Under the pieces are notes generated by a model, which had not been told where the DNA came from, searched no databases, and was given only the letters and a program-made list of their open reading frames with translations. From Enchytraeus crypticus (Eukaryota > Annelida > Clitellata > Enchytraeida > Enchytraeidae), in assembly GCA_905160935.1 (NCBI GenBank), contig CAJHZI010000254.1, positions 1 through 64,000 on the forward strand: a stretch of DNA of 64,000 nucleotides. Direction: 5' to 3'. The stretch's first letter is position 1, and the number at the start of each line of letters is the position of its first letter. Shown here piece by piece: positions 29,808 through 40,628 of the stretch. The translations under genes and the position numbers were made by a program.

Positions 29808-29845
29808 GTGTTATATATATATATATATATATATGTACATGTATA
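29632..29845. repeat. (AT)n microsatellite cluster
   Basis: About 210 bp of AT dinucleotide broken by TACATGT and GTATC interruptions. The Tyr/Ile-rich ORFs across it are artefacts. Confidence 0.95.
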
Positions 29846-29854
29846 CACGTATTG

Positions 29855-29910
29855 TGCTCGGGTGTGGTTGGACCACTGCAAAATAGGGCAACCGCTACTA
29901 ATCCATAGGC
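29855..29910 (+). repeat. Family C fragment
   Basis: GTGTGGTTGGACCACTGCAA followed by AATAGGGCAACCGCTA matches the start of the 8.55-kb copy. Confidence 0.5.
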
Positions 29911-29997
29911 AAGTGCAAATCATTGCATGCAATACACTCTTGTTTCAAATATAGTTTTGTATTTTTATTAAATATAGTTATTATATATTAATAGCCT

Positions 29998-30110
29998 AAT
30001 GGATGGTATATTTGACTGGCAAGCATGATGCCATTGGTTCGAATCTCAGCAGCAGCGTCTGTGATAGAGTCCTTCTTGAGAAGAAGTAGACGTTAAAGAT
30101 AGCTTTATTG
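29998..30110 (+). mobile_element. tRNA-like SINE, S2-like
   Basis: It has a box A-like TGGATGGTATATTTGACTGG and a box B-like TTGGTTCGAATCTCAGC with the proper spacing, then a GACGTTAAAGATA tail. Confidence 0.45.
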
Positions 30111-30419
30111 CTCTAGAAATTTCATTACGTGACTCTGCCTCATTTTTATATTAATATATTCGGCGTTTGTGAATTTTAATCACTTTGTATTAATGATGTG
30201 ACTACAAATTAATTAAATTATCATTTTATTCACAGGAATCATCAGAAATTGCATGACAACGCGGATAGTTACTTACTTTAAATTAATTCTTATTCGTTAA
30301 TTAGCTATAAACAGTCAATATGGCCACATTATGCTATCACTTGTGCCTATCTTACCTTAGTTTCAAGACGATAAAGAAAATTAATAACTGTTTATTCAGT
30401 TTAACGACAATAGAATTTA

Positions 30420-30815
30420 ATCGCCATTGAATGGATGTGAAACATGGAACTAAGGAAGGAAGATATTAGGAAACTGGAGGCATTGGAAATGTGGATTTGA
30501 AGAAGAATGGAGAGGATTAGCTGGACTCAAAAGGCTTTAAATAAGAAAGTTCTGGAGAGAGTTGTTTCAGATAGACAGCTGATAAATGTATTAATAGAAC
30601 GAAGAGTTGGATAGGACACTTTCTAAGAGGGGAAAGTCTATTAAAAGAGGTCATTGAAAGTAGATTGGAAGGAAAAAGAGGCAGAGGCAGGCCGAGATTA
30701 GATATGTTATATGACTTGAAAACCCACTCATAAGTGGACATGAATAGGAAAGCAGAAGACAGAGAAGAGTGGAGGCGTTATATGCCATGGATCTGCCAGT
30801 AGGCAGTGTACTAAG
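30420..30815 (+). mobile_element. LINE-A C-terminus and 3' end
   Basis: Fragments read NKKVLERVVSDRQLINVLIE, then LLKEVIESRLEGKRGRGRPR, DLKTHS and AEDREEWRRYMPWICQ, in slightly shifted frames, with a GAGAGA run at the end. It is the most complete 3' end of this family in the window. Confidence 0.8.
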
Positions 30816-31119
30816 AGAGATAGAGAGAGAGAGAGAGAGATTTGAACCTTTTACTTAATAGTTTGCAATTGGATAACTTGCCGACATGCTAACTCTAAAT
30901 TGTCGCAGTGACATAGAATGAAGCGTCTGTTTACAGTTTCTAATCTAGATCCTTCTTTAGTATTTCCACACTAAACACGACCAGTTCCAAGCTAACCATT
31001 TCTTCTGCATTGGTTTTCCAAAGAGTTCGTGTTTTGTTGGAAGAAACTGTTGATTATCGAATTCAGAAAAACAATTTAAATTAACCGCAGATTGTAGTTT
31101 GCACTTTGACTACCGTTTA

Positions 31120-31260
31120 ATTGCTCGACTTGGTCTGTTTGTCTTTCGTTGATAAATCGATGTCGATAAACTAATGTTGTTAAATCAATGTTGAAAATCG
31201 ATACTCATAAAATCGACGTTAATAATACAATCGATGTTGACAAATCGATATAACATAATA
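31120..31260. repeat. ATCGATGTTGA minisatellite, left part
   Basis: Loose tandem repeats of AAATCGATGTTGATA-type units. The array resumes at about 31,550-31,660, after the SINE insertion. Confidence 0.7.
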
Positions 31261-31261
31261 T

Positions 31262-31548
31262 AACGGCACACTGGGGGTCAGGAAGCACAGACGCTTGTTT
31301 AAGACCCATTTCCTCCTTCCTCTCTATGATTATTAGTAATCGTTGCCTTTTGATGGCACATCAATTGCAGCCGGCGCGGATTTAAGAATAATCTTCCACC
31401 ACTCTGGAATTTTTTCTACCTAAGCTTCTACCAAAACTCAGTCTTCCAAGATGGTAACCCACAAAGTACTAACCGAGGTCGATGCAGCTTAAATTCGATA
31501 ATTGACGCGCAACTAAACCAAGTGCGCTAATCCCGCCGTCTATATATT
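31262..31548 (-). mobile_element. 5S rRNA-like SINE
   Basis: On the minus strand, GCGCGTCAATTATCGAATTT, then CATCGACCTCGGTTAGTACT and TTGTGGGTTACCATCTTGGA, follow the order of 5S rRNA (GCGCCCGATCTCGTC, GGTTAGTACTTGGATGGGAG). A body with AAATCCGCGCCGGCTGCAAT and GGCAACGATTACTAATAA is shared with the copy at 22.2 kb. It splits the ATCGATG minisatellite. Confidence 0.65.
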
Positions 31549-31679
31549 TATATTGGTAAATCGATGTTGAAAAATTCGTGGCAAACATTGATGCTGATAA
31601 ATCTATTTAGAAAAATTAATGTGATAAGTTGTTGTAGATAAATCGATGTTGTTAAATAATTTGAGTGAACATGTATTAA

Positions 31680-32110
31680 AATAACTTTAGTCATTAGTCT
31701 AAGTCATTCAGTCATTTAGTCTTTAGTCTTTAGTAAATTAGTCTTTAGTCTTTAGTCATTTAGTCTTTAGTCTAAATCATTGAGTCATTTAGCCTTAAAT
31801 CTTTAGTCATTTAGTCTTTGGCCTTTAGTCATTTAGTCTTTAGTCTTTAGTCATTTAGTCTTTAGTCTTAATAATTGAGTCATTTAGTCTTTAGTCATTT
31901 AGTCTTTAGTCATTTAGTCTTTAGTCTAAATCATTGAGTCATTTAGTCTTTAGTCTTAGTCATTGAGTCATTTAGTCTTTAGTCTTAGTCGTTGAGTCTT
32001 TAGTCTTTAGTCTTAGTCATTTAGTCTTTGGTCTTTAGTCTTAGTCATTTAGTCTTTAGTCTTTAGTCTTTAGTCATTTGGTCTTTAGTCTTTAGTCATT
32101 TAGTCAGTTA
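31680..32110. repeat. (TTTAGTC)n / TCATTTAGTC minisatellite
   Basis: About 430 bp of 6-14-bp units made from TTTAGTC and CATTTAGTC in irregular order. It resembles a degenerate 7-mer array, not a canonical telomere. Confidence 0.9.
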
Positions 32111-32501
32111 TTCTTTTTGTTATTGAAAAATATTTATGTCTAGACTTCAGCGTTCATTGCCTCATTATATCGAATCTAATAATTTAATATGTATCATCAT
32201 TGGGCAGTGTTTAATTAAAAAGGTGCGCATCGCGATAACCTGATGATATATTTAGCTCCGAATGACGTGTCAATTGCAACTACATGGTTTAATTCTGTTG
32301 AGTGGCTCTAGTGGGAGCCTACAGTTGTAGGGGAGTTGAATTGATATAACCTTTGGTTGAATTACTTATACCATTAGTGTTTCTTTTTGTAGGAATTTAA
32401 AGACGTTAACGAAGTAAGTCATTTTCATCATTAGTTGTATCGTTGCTGCGGATCGAATCTCGAAATATTATCTACAAGGAAGCAACAAACGTCATCATAT
32501 A

Positions 32502-33473
32502 CAGGGTGTGCATTAAAAATTATCCCCTAGCACAATTACGATGGCTTAGTCAATTATTGATATTTGGCCTTTAAATTTTAAGATTCTCTTGTGGAGGAAT
32601 ATAGCCACAAGCTGACCAAATTTTGTAAAAATATTCGAAATGGAACCGGAATTATCCAAGTTTTGCGAAAAAATTTACTTTTTTCATTTAACACGCAACG
32701 TAAAACGTCAATTAGAATCAATTCCTTTTAGTAAAATGTGCTGACCCTGAAAAAGGCCATTAGATGATGACGACTCTGATATTGTGCTACAATGTATTAC
32801 ACTAACATTATTCTGGCGAAACTGATTGAAGACTGCAACAAGTTAAGGCCAAATGATTTAATTTTTCTACAGGACAGCGTTGGCTCACACTTCACGTCTA
32901 GCTCAATACTTTCTTGTACAATACAGGCCAGATTTACTAAAAATTGGTGATTGGCCTCCTAAATCTTCAGATTTTAATCCACTTGAGTTTTTGTCTGGAA
33001 ACCCATGTTGGAAAAGTATCGTGCTTTCAAGCCCAAACCCAGAAACACAATGGAATTAAAGGCTGTTCTTCAAGAGATCTGGAAAGACCTACCACAGCAG
33101 TCCATTGACAGCGCAATTTTATCTGTAAGAAAAGACTTCTGGCCGGCATTAAAAAGCCCAGGGTGTTCATTTCGAGCACACATTGTAGCACAATATCAGA
33201 GTCGTCATCATCTAACGGCCTTTTCAGGGTAAGCACATTTTCAGAAGGTAATTGATTCTAATTTACGTTTTACGTTGCGTGTTAAATGAAAAAAAAAACA
33301 TTTTTTTTGCAAAACTTGAATAACTCCGCTTCCTTTAAAAATATTTTTACAAAATTTGGTCAGCTTGTGGCTAAATTCCTCCGCGAGAGAGCATTAAAAT
33401 TTCAAGGTAAAATATCAATAATTGGCTACGCTATCGTAATTGTGCTAGGGGATATTTTTTAATGCTCAGCCTG
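32502..33473 (+). mobile_element. Tc1/mariner-like transposon with long terminal inverted repeats
   Basis: The ends CAGGGTGTGCATTAAAAATT and the inverted CAGGCTGAGCATTAAAAAAT are flanked by TA on both sides (32,500-32,501 and 33,474-33,475). The inverted repeats are about 294 bp long (to 32,795 and from 33,180), with roughly 10-15 % mismatches. The short centre encodes the end of a DDE transposase: a LQD-type motif near 32,870, then WPPKSSDFNPLE near 32,950 and EIWKDLPQQSIDSAI. The first catalytic region is missing and the frame shifts, so it is non-autonomous. Confidence 0.85.
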
Positions 33474-33527
33474 TATATAGCGTATTTTCCTACTTTTTAA
33501 ATCATTCCACTCTATTGTAAGAGCCGG

Positions 33528-33602
33528 CAAAGCTAATGTTTCCTTAATCGAAAGCTATGTCAGTGACGGGCGAGCCCAGTATGGATTTGAACCTCGCACA
33601 TT
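33528..33602 (-). mobile_element. tRNA-like SINE, family S1, partial
   Basis: It has ATCGAAAGCTATGTCAGTGA, CGAGCCCAG and GGATTTGAACCTCGCACA; the box A half is missing. Confidence 0.65.
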
Positions 33603-33759
33603 GTCCCAAGAAGGAATTACGACGATCAGTCAAAAGGTCCATAGCAAAGTTTAACGTACACTCCCTCAATCAGATATTATCAGGGACTTCGCAATAGCAG
33701 ACACGATTACGAACGAGATTCATCCAATCCGATCTGCAAAAAGACTATTCGGTGTCGTA

Positions 33760-33860
33760 GCAGTTGTATGGCCGAAAGGATAACACTCTCACCTACGAAG
33801 AAGGGGGTCATCGTACCGAATTCCAGCTGGACCTTCGCTGACATTATCCATTGTGATATG
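33760..33860 (+). mobile_element. tRNA-like SINE, S2-like, decayed
   Basis: TATGGCCGAAAGGATAACAC (box A-like) and CATCGTACCGAATTCCAGC (weak box B) are followed by CTTCGCTGACATTATCC, as in the 4.5-kb copy. Confidence 0.4.
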
Positions 33861-34489
33861 AAAACAATCTTCGAATTATCAGCTCGTTATACACTACCTC
33901 TTAGGTTGCTGCTTATAACTTTTCTCTACGATCTTTTCACCTAATGTCCACGAACTGAGACAAGCACTAAAGCCTCCATTCCGCTAGTACCCTTACTTGA
34001 ACAGATTATCCGGAATTTGGATCGCACCGTTTTATGGATCCATCACTCTGCTCATAGGTTTTGATTTGTTTCTGCAGTGTTCGATGTTGTCATTGACAAC
34101 AGTAGCACTCTAATCAAATTATTGTTGTTGATGTTGTTGTTGTTACTATGCTTTTTGTAACCATCAGCCGGTGCAAGATGTCGATTAACTAACTTTGTAT
34201 AATGTATATATGCTTGGGGGTAGGAAAGACCTCTATCCACAAATATCATGTACAACTTTAGAACTTCTGATCCAATAAAGAATCAATATCATACATTGCT
34301 TCAGTGATAATAAACGCAGCGATACAAATACTTCTTTAAAGTTTTGAAAGTCTTCGTAACTGCACGACGTGCATGTACACTGCAGTGTATTGGGAACATT
34401 GATATACTTGTATGATTGTATCGACTTGCATCATTATGGCCATCAGTATTTGCTTTGTTGTTGGGTGATTTTCGGAATTCTTTATTGAA

Positions 34490-34830
34490 ATACTAGATTA
34501 ATGTTTATCTAGATAGAAATATTAGTTTAAAGTTTATCTAGATAAAATATTACTTTAAAAGTTTATCTAGATAGAAATATTAGTTTAAAGTTTATCTAGA
34601 TAGAAATATTAGTTTAAAGTTTATCTAGATAAAATATTACTTTAAAAGTTTATCTAGATAGAAATATTAGTTTAAAGTTTATCTAGATAGAAATATTAGT
34701 TTAAGTTTATCTAGATAAAATATTACTTTAAAAGTTTATCTAGATAGAAATATTAGTTTAAAGTTTATCGATATTCGTTTATAGAATATCTAGATAGAAT
34801 TAAAGTTTAAAGTTTAGCGAGATATAAAAT
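34490..34830. repeat. Minisatellite with higher-order structure
   Basis: Units of about 28-29 bp, TTTATCTAGATAGAAATATTAG with AAAG, alternate with a variant TTTATCTAGATAAAATATTAC. The variant recurs every third unit, giving an about 85-bp higher-order period. There are ten or more units, and the right edge decays. Confidence 0.9.
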
Positions 34831-35119
34831 ATTAGCATTAAAAATGATAAGACAGGAGCTGCTCGCATTTCTTATATCAATAATCTGGCCCACTATGGCG
34901 GAGCCTTTTGACGATATCACAGTCTCTCAGCTCTCAAATGCCAACTTGGGTTATCCATACGTTTTATATTTTTAGTTCTTTGCTTGGTTAGAATTAAATA
35001 TCTCTGCACACATCTCCTCAAAGTTAAAATAATTTATTGTTGCATATTCTTACTGTTGATGCACTGTTCCCCTCTATATCTCTCCCTCACTCTTTCTCTA
35101 TAAAACGAAATAGTGTTGG

Positions 35120-35810
35120 ACAACGATGATGAATATCATGAAAAGAATAGGAATTGACTGGAGAGATAGAAGACTAATTGTAAACTTGCACATGAATCAA
35201 GAAGCAGTAATCAAAATCCAACAATAATAATCAGAAGGAAAAACTGGTAAAGCTAAGGTTAACGTCAGTTTCCTCACTCGAAATCGATGTCAGTAACGGG
35301 CAAGCTCAGGATTTGAACCTGCACCTACTGATCCTTAGAAGGTGAATTAGGACGTGGATTAAGACAAGGTTGTAGCATTTCACCGCTGGTGATTAACATT
35401 TACGCTGAAGCAATGATGAATGAAGCCATGGAAGAAATGATAAAAGTAATAAAAGTAGAAGGAAAATTGTTACAAGATGCACGATTTGCAGATGACCAAG
35501 GACTGGTAGCAGGTACCAAGATTGGACTACAGAAAATTATTGCTAGTCTGAATGATTTGGCATTGATATATAGGTCTATGTAAAATAGAAGGAGCTGGAT
35601 GGGACACATTCTAGGGGGTTGGTCTACTAAAAGATGTCATAGAGGGTAGAATAGAAGGAAATAGCGGTAGAGGCAGGTCGAGATTAGGTATGTTAGATGA
35701 TTTAAAGACCTACTCGTAGGCGTACATAAAGAGGAAAGGGCAAGACAGAGAAGCGTGGAAGCTTTTATATGCCGTTGACCTGCATTTAGGCAGCGCACTG
35801 AGTATGTGTG
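35120..35810 (+). mobile_element. LINE-A fragment (RT core to 3' end), interrupted by SINE S1
   Basis: It reads MKRIGIDWRDRRLIVNLHMN, then, after an S1 SINE at about 35,250-35,335, GRGLRQGCSISPLVINIYAE and ARFADDQGLVAGT (catalytic F-A-D-D). The 3' end follows (DVIEGRIEGN, RSRLGMLDDLKTYS), then GA repeats. Part of the thumb is deleted around 35,580. Confidence 0.8.
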
Positions 35811-35811
35811 T

Positions 35812-35870
35812 GAGAGAGACAGAGAGAGAGAGAGAGAAAGAGAGAGGGAGAGAGAGAGTGTGTGTATGTA
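35812..35870. repeat. (GA)n tract at LINE-A end
   Basis: About 50 bp of GA dinucleotide with interruptions. LINE-A ends elsewhere also run into GAGAGA. Confidence 0.9.
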
Positions 35871-35879
35871 CCGGACACA

Positions 35880-36060
35880 GAAGTACAGATCAAAAGTTAA
35901 CTGCACGTGTAGTAAGTAATAGCAACTAAGTAAAAACGGAGTAAATGAACTTTAAACCACATCAGAAACCATACTTTTTCTCAAGCTATATGCTATATAA
36001 GATATGGTTAATGCGTAGCCTGTTGTGCAGGACAAGCCTGTTGATCTATGGAGTGTTGTT
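35880..36060 (+). repeat. Family C repeat, decayed
   Basis: GTTAACTGCACGTGTAGTAA, then AACCACATCAGAAACCATAC, in the order of the other copies. Confidence 0.4.
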
Positions 36061-36570
36061 TGCGAGTCGTTAAAGCAGACAGTGATCATGAATATATAAT
36101 TTGTATCTACCACACCGCATTACACCGTAGAGAGACCGACAGCTATTGCTGGTAGCTTGATTTATTGAGTAAATGTATGTTGATTGATCATGCAATTGGC
36201 TAAGAAATTAATTACTTTACTGAATGAATTTTAACTTAAAATTTAACAGGTATCTAAAGGGTTACCTAGTGTTGCAGACTCATCTAGTGAGCTATTACAA
36301 AGTTTGATGGATTATATGTTGATAAGAGGCTATCGAATATCTGACCTTATTCTTATGTATCTTATGTATATTCGCTCATAGTAACTTTTACGAACTACGT
36401 TTTTTAACCTTTTTGTCACTGTTAAATTACAATCCTACTAGCAAATTTAAGTTAATTCCATTTAAGGTTAATTAATAATCTGGCACTAACATTTTACAAT
36501 TGTTTTTTATTCTTAACATACAAATTCCATAAGTTGGGAAGATTAGAAATTAAAACATACATGTAATGAC
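36061..36570. other. Spacer, nothing recognised
   Basis: No feature seen. If the first (signal-peptide) exon of copy 2 lies close to LDLa exon A it could be here, but no convincing candidate was found. Confidence 0.35.
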
Positions 36571-36575
36571 AAAAT

Positions 36576-36649
36576 GATTTGTTACGTTTGCAACTAAAAT
36601 ACCAATTTGCTAATGCAGATTGATATTTTAATTGCAAACGTAACAAATC
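36576..36649. other. Near-perfect hairpin (25-bp stem, 24-nt loop)
   Basis: GATTTGTTACGTTTGCAACT plus AAAAT at 36,576-36,600 pairs with 36,625-36,649, with a single mismatch. It lies 100 bp upstream of an LDLa exon and outside the copy-1 block, so no second copy is visible. Confidence 0.8.
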
Positions 36650-36750
36650 CTATTGACGTGTCTTATCTGCGTCATATGTGAACATGCAAAATCTTCTTTT
36701 CGCAACCGGCAAACAGTATCTGTTACTAGAGATAGAGTGTAATTTTTCAG

Positions 36751-36876
36751 GGGTGTGTGAAAGCTGGGAGGAGGTTTTGTGTAACGGTACAAATGCTGCT
36801 ACTGTATGCATTCCCCTTGCTTATCTGTGTGACGGACTAAATGACTGTGGGGATAATGAGGACGAAACGAACTGTG
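36751..36876 (+). CDS. LDLa exon A (belongs to copy 2 gene)
   Basis: The acceptor is AATTTTTCAG and the donor is GTAAAT; the exon is 126 nt in phase 1-1. It encodes a six-cysteine LDLa module ending CDGLNDCGDNEDETNC, with a sequon NGT after the second cysteine. It precedes exon B by 0.9 kb and is the first LDLa exon visible for this gene. An upstream exon with a signal peptide is expected but not found. Confidence 0.82.
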
Positions 36877-38805
36877 GTAAATTAGATGTTATGTTTGTTG
36901 ACACATTTACATATAATATTATGCTCTTTTTTATTCAGCATTATATGGCAGATACAAACATACAAACAAACAAAACGAAACTAAAAAAGAAAAGAAAAAG
37001 AAAGTAGCTTATTTGTTAATATTTAGTCTAAGCAGATTTGATAACATATTGCAAATGTTTCCTTTAATGCCATTGTGACGTACATGTATAGCTCTATTAC
37101 AAGTGTTGGTCTATGAACAGTAAAATAGACTCCCTGTAAGCTGCATGTGGCGTAGGAGTCCACTAAATAAAAACTGAGGAAGGCAAAGTGAAATCACCCC
37201 AGACGTATTTTATTGTCAAGCTACTTGCTGCGCTTAGGTGTGCTTGAGTCTTTTGTGAAGTGCTATCCAACATCCATTAATTAACTCGCTAATGGATGTA
37301 GTGCTCGTCATGGGGAGTGAAATCAGCTTACAGATGGTTAAGATAATGTTAACGTCAGTTTCCTCACTCGAAAGCGATGTCAGCGACGGGCGAATCCAGG
37401 ATTTGAACCCCGCACATACAGACTAGCGGTCGAATATCTTACCGACATCGCCACTGGCTCTAGCCAAGAAAGAAAGAAATACGAAAAGGAAACGAGATAG
37501 ACTATATATCTTAGACCTGCTACTTGTCAGAACAAGAGAGAGAGAGAGTGTGTGTGTGTAAAATTATGTTTATAACTATAATAATAATTTTTATAAAATA
37601 ATATTTTTAATTTTCATGAAACACAACTTCTGCTGATCTGATACTTTCCCTTCCTTCCATATTCCCGAAAGTTTAGTCAATTGATAACAAACAGTAGCTA
37701 AAAATGCTGACTTATTTCTGATTTTCAACTTTTTGCATAAATTCATTGGTACAAACACTTTCTCTTGCTACTTATGTAAGATAATGTTTATGACAACGTA
37801 GAAAGCTGTAACGGAGATCCTTATCTTATTTCTTGTTTTGGAAACGAGACACTGTGCATAGACAAGAGTTTGCAGTGCGACGGTAAAGCGGACTGCAGTA
37901 GTGGCAGTGATGAAATTAATTGCGGTGAGTTTTCTGTAACTTACGTCATTTATGTTATCTACCAATATATATTTAATACATATTTAATACATATTTAAGC
38001 ATAAATGGCTCTAATCGCTTTTACCAAACCTCGAGTACTTTACATCCGCCGTAAAATAAACAAATAAATACATATACTATATAAATAAATAAGAGAGATT
38101 TAAAACTAAACACAGATAAAACAGAAAAATATACCTTCGGAAACAAAAATGATCAGGAATGGAAGAAATGAAAAAATTTAGGTTCATACTTGGATACTGA
38201 AAGAGACATGATCCATAGGAAGCAATTTGTGTATGGCTATTTTTAATAATTACAAGATGAAACTAACATATAGCAAAATAGCAATGAAAACAAGAATAAA
38301 TATATTCAATGCTTATATTACGCCAGTTTACTTATATATTAGTGAGCTATGGACATTAACTTCAAAACAGGAACACGACATTGACATATTTCATAGAAGT
38401 CTATTAAGAAAAATACTTAAAATATATTACCCTCACATTATAAGCAACGATATCTTATACATCAGAACAAATGAACAATGGAGTCTTGCAATTAAAACAC
38501 GAAGACTAAAATGGATAGGTCACTTACTTACATGTAGGTTACCGAACAATGCACCTGTAAAACTTGCTTTAAATGAGAATAAAAAATCTCAGACAAAACA
38601 AAGAGGTTGTCAAAATAAACAAACATGGATCAAATTAGCAAATAAAGATCTCAAAGATATAAATCAAAATTTTAACATATTAGATGATAGTATCTGTGAT
38701 CTGGCTGAGGATAGGGCGAAGTGGAGTCAATTAACCTTGAAGCCTACTGCAGGGTCCAAATAGGACGCAGTGCAGTCTCGGTAGTAGTATATAAATAAAA
38801 GTGTG

Positions 38806-38895
<90 letters not shown>

Positions 38896-40535
38896 TCTAA
38901 CTGTCTCTAAAAAATTTGCCTAATATAAATATTAGCATTACTGCATTTATAATAAATGTATGGTTTGTTTTACTACATGCTATTTTATAATCATTCAATA
39001 TTTGGGCCATATGAAAAAAATATTCACAATGTAATCCTCTTTGTCCCTCTATTTGTCTATAACAACTGTGATGGTTACAAGGGTAAGTCCATGCACACCT
39101 CCCATCCCCATAATCTCTGTAGAATTTTTAAACTTAAAAAAGTCATCAACGAAAAAAATCTAAAAAGGCGTTTAAAAGTTTGCAAATGAGGATTTAAGGG
39201 GGCGGGGGGCAGACTCTCCACTATAATCAATGATTTATACAGAAACCAACTAAGTGTTCGGTAGAAAAAGCCTTTAAGAAAAAAATTCTGCATCCGTCCT
39301 TGGATAACCATTGCTATAAATCTGACTCATTGTTTCTTACTCTATCTTCGTCCTCTCGGGCCAAAGATCTTTTAAAAAAGCTAATGCTGAAGTCAGTTTC
39401 CTCACTCGAAAGCGATGTCTGTGACGGCGAGCCCAGGATTTGAACACCGCACATCCGCGGTCGAATAACTTACTGACATCGCCACTGACTCCAGCCAATT
39501 CTGCCAACTTTTAATAACTTAGAATACCAACTTCAAATTCTGCCAGTAAATAAGAATTCGTTATTTTAATTAATTCATTATCATACCGCCAACTATTAAA
39601 ATAAAAAGGACGGTTAAAATGTTCTTTTTCATAGAAGAATGATTTAAATTGAAAACATGCGTTATACAATTTCAACACCATAACGTGTGGACGCGGGGAT
39701 GTGATGTAGGTTTAACGGTTGCAGTGTTCCCATCGGCGTTCCTGACGTGGTCTTATGGTGAGGAACCTGACGTTAAATTCTTATTGATTGATCGGATACA
39801 AGTAGCCTGGGTTCAAAGCTCAGGTCAGTCAACCCACTCCATGTTAACATAGGTTCAACGTGCATAACTCAGGACGCGCTAGACCGAAATATTTCACTTC
39901 AAAGGCGACAATAATATCGGCGAAATTTAGTCTCCTGTTAGACCGAATTTCAGAACTAATTTAAAGAATCTCGTCCACTCTTCTTTAGCAACTCCTAACA
40001 CACTCAACAAAGTCTATATTAAACGCAGTCATGCTTCAGAGTTAGTACAGTATTACGATTTATTTCTCAATTACATGTATACAGAACATTGTCGAGACAA
40101 TCCCTTATACATTTCCTGCAATGGAACTGACACGAAATGCATAGGAAAGTATTACATCTGTGACGGTAAAGTAGACTGCAGCAGCGGAAGCGACGAAATT
40201 AATTGTGGTGAGAAATTATCTTATAAAATAAATCGCTTAGTCTCCAAATCTGTCTTTTAAATAAACAAATTGTAATATTCTTAACAAATCGTTTACATGC
40301 GTCCGATCCACTATAGGAAGGTCCCATGATTTTTGGTTACTGACTGAGGTAGAAGGTGAAGCACTAGAGGTGAGGCTGTTGGACCAAACTGACAAGCAAC
40401 GTCAATGGATCTATATCGGCAGAAAGGGAGCACTTATGTAGGATGGCGTCTTGCAACTGCATTATAATTGCATATTATTATTATTATTATTATTAATATT
40501 AATATTATTATTATCATCATCATCATCATCATTAC

Positions 40536-40575
<40 letters not shown>

Positions 40576-40595
40576 GTCATCATCGTCATTATTAA

Positions 40596-40628
<33 letters not shown>

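Noticed and set aside
29709..29954. Tyr/Ile repeat ORFs
   Set aside because: AT dinucleotide artefacts.
31680..32110. Interstitial telomere repeat
   Set aside because: TTTAGTC is not a known telomere motif and the units are irregular.
31680..34830. CRISPR-like arrays
   Set aside because: Repeats are contiguous without unique spacers, and the DNA is clearly animal.
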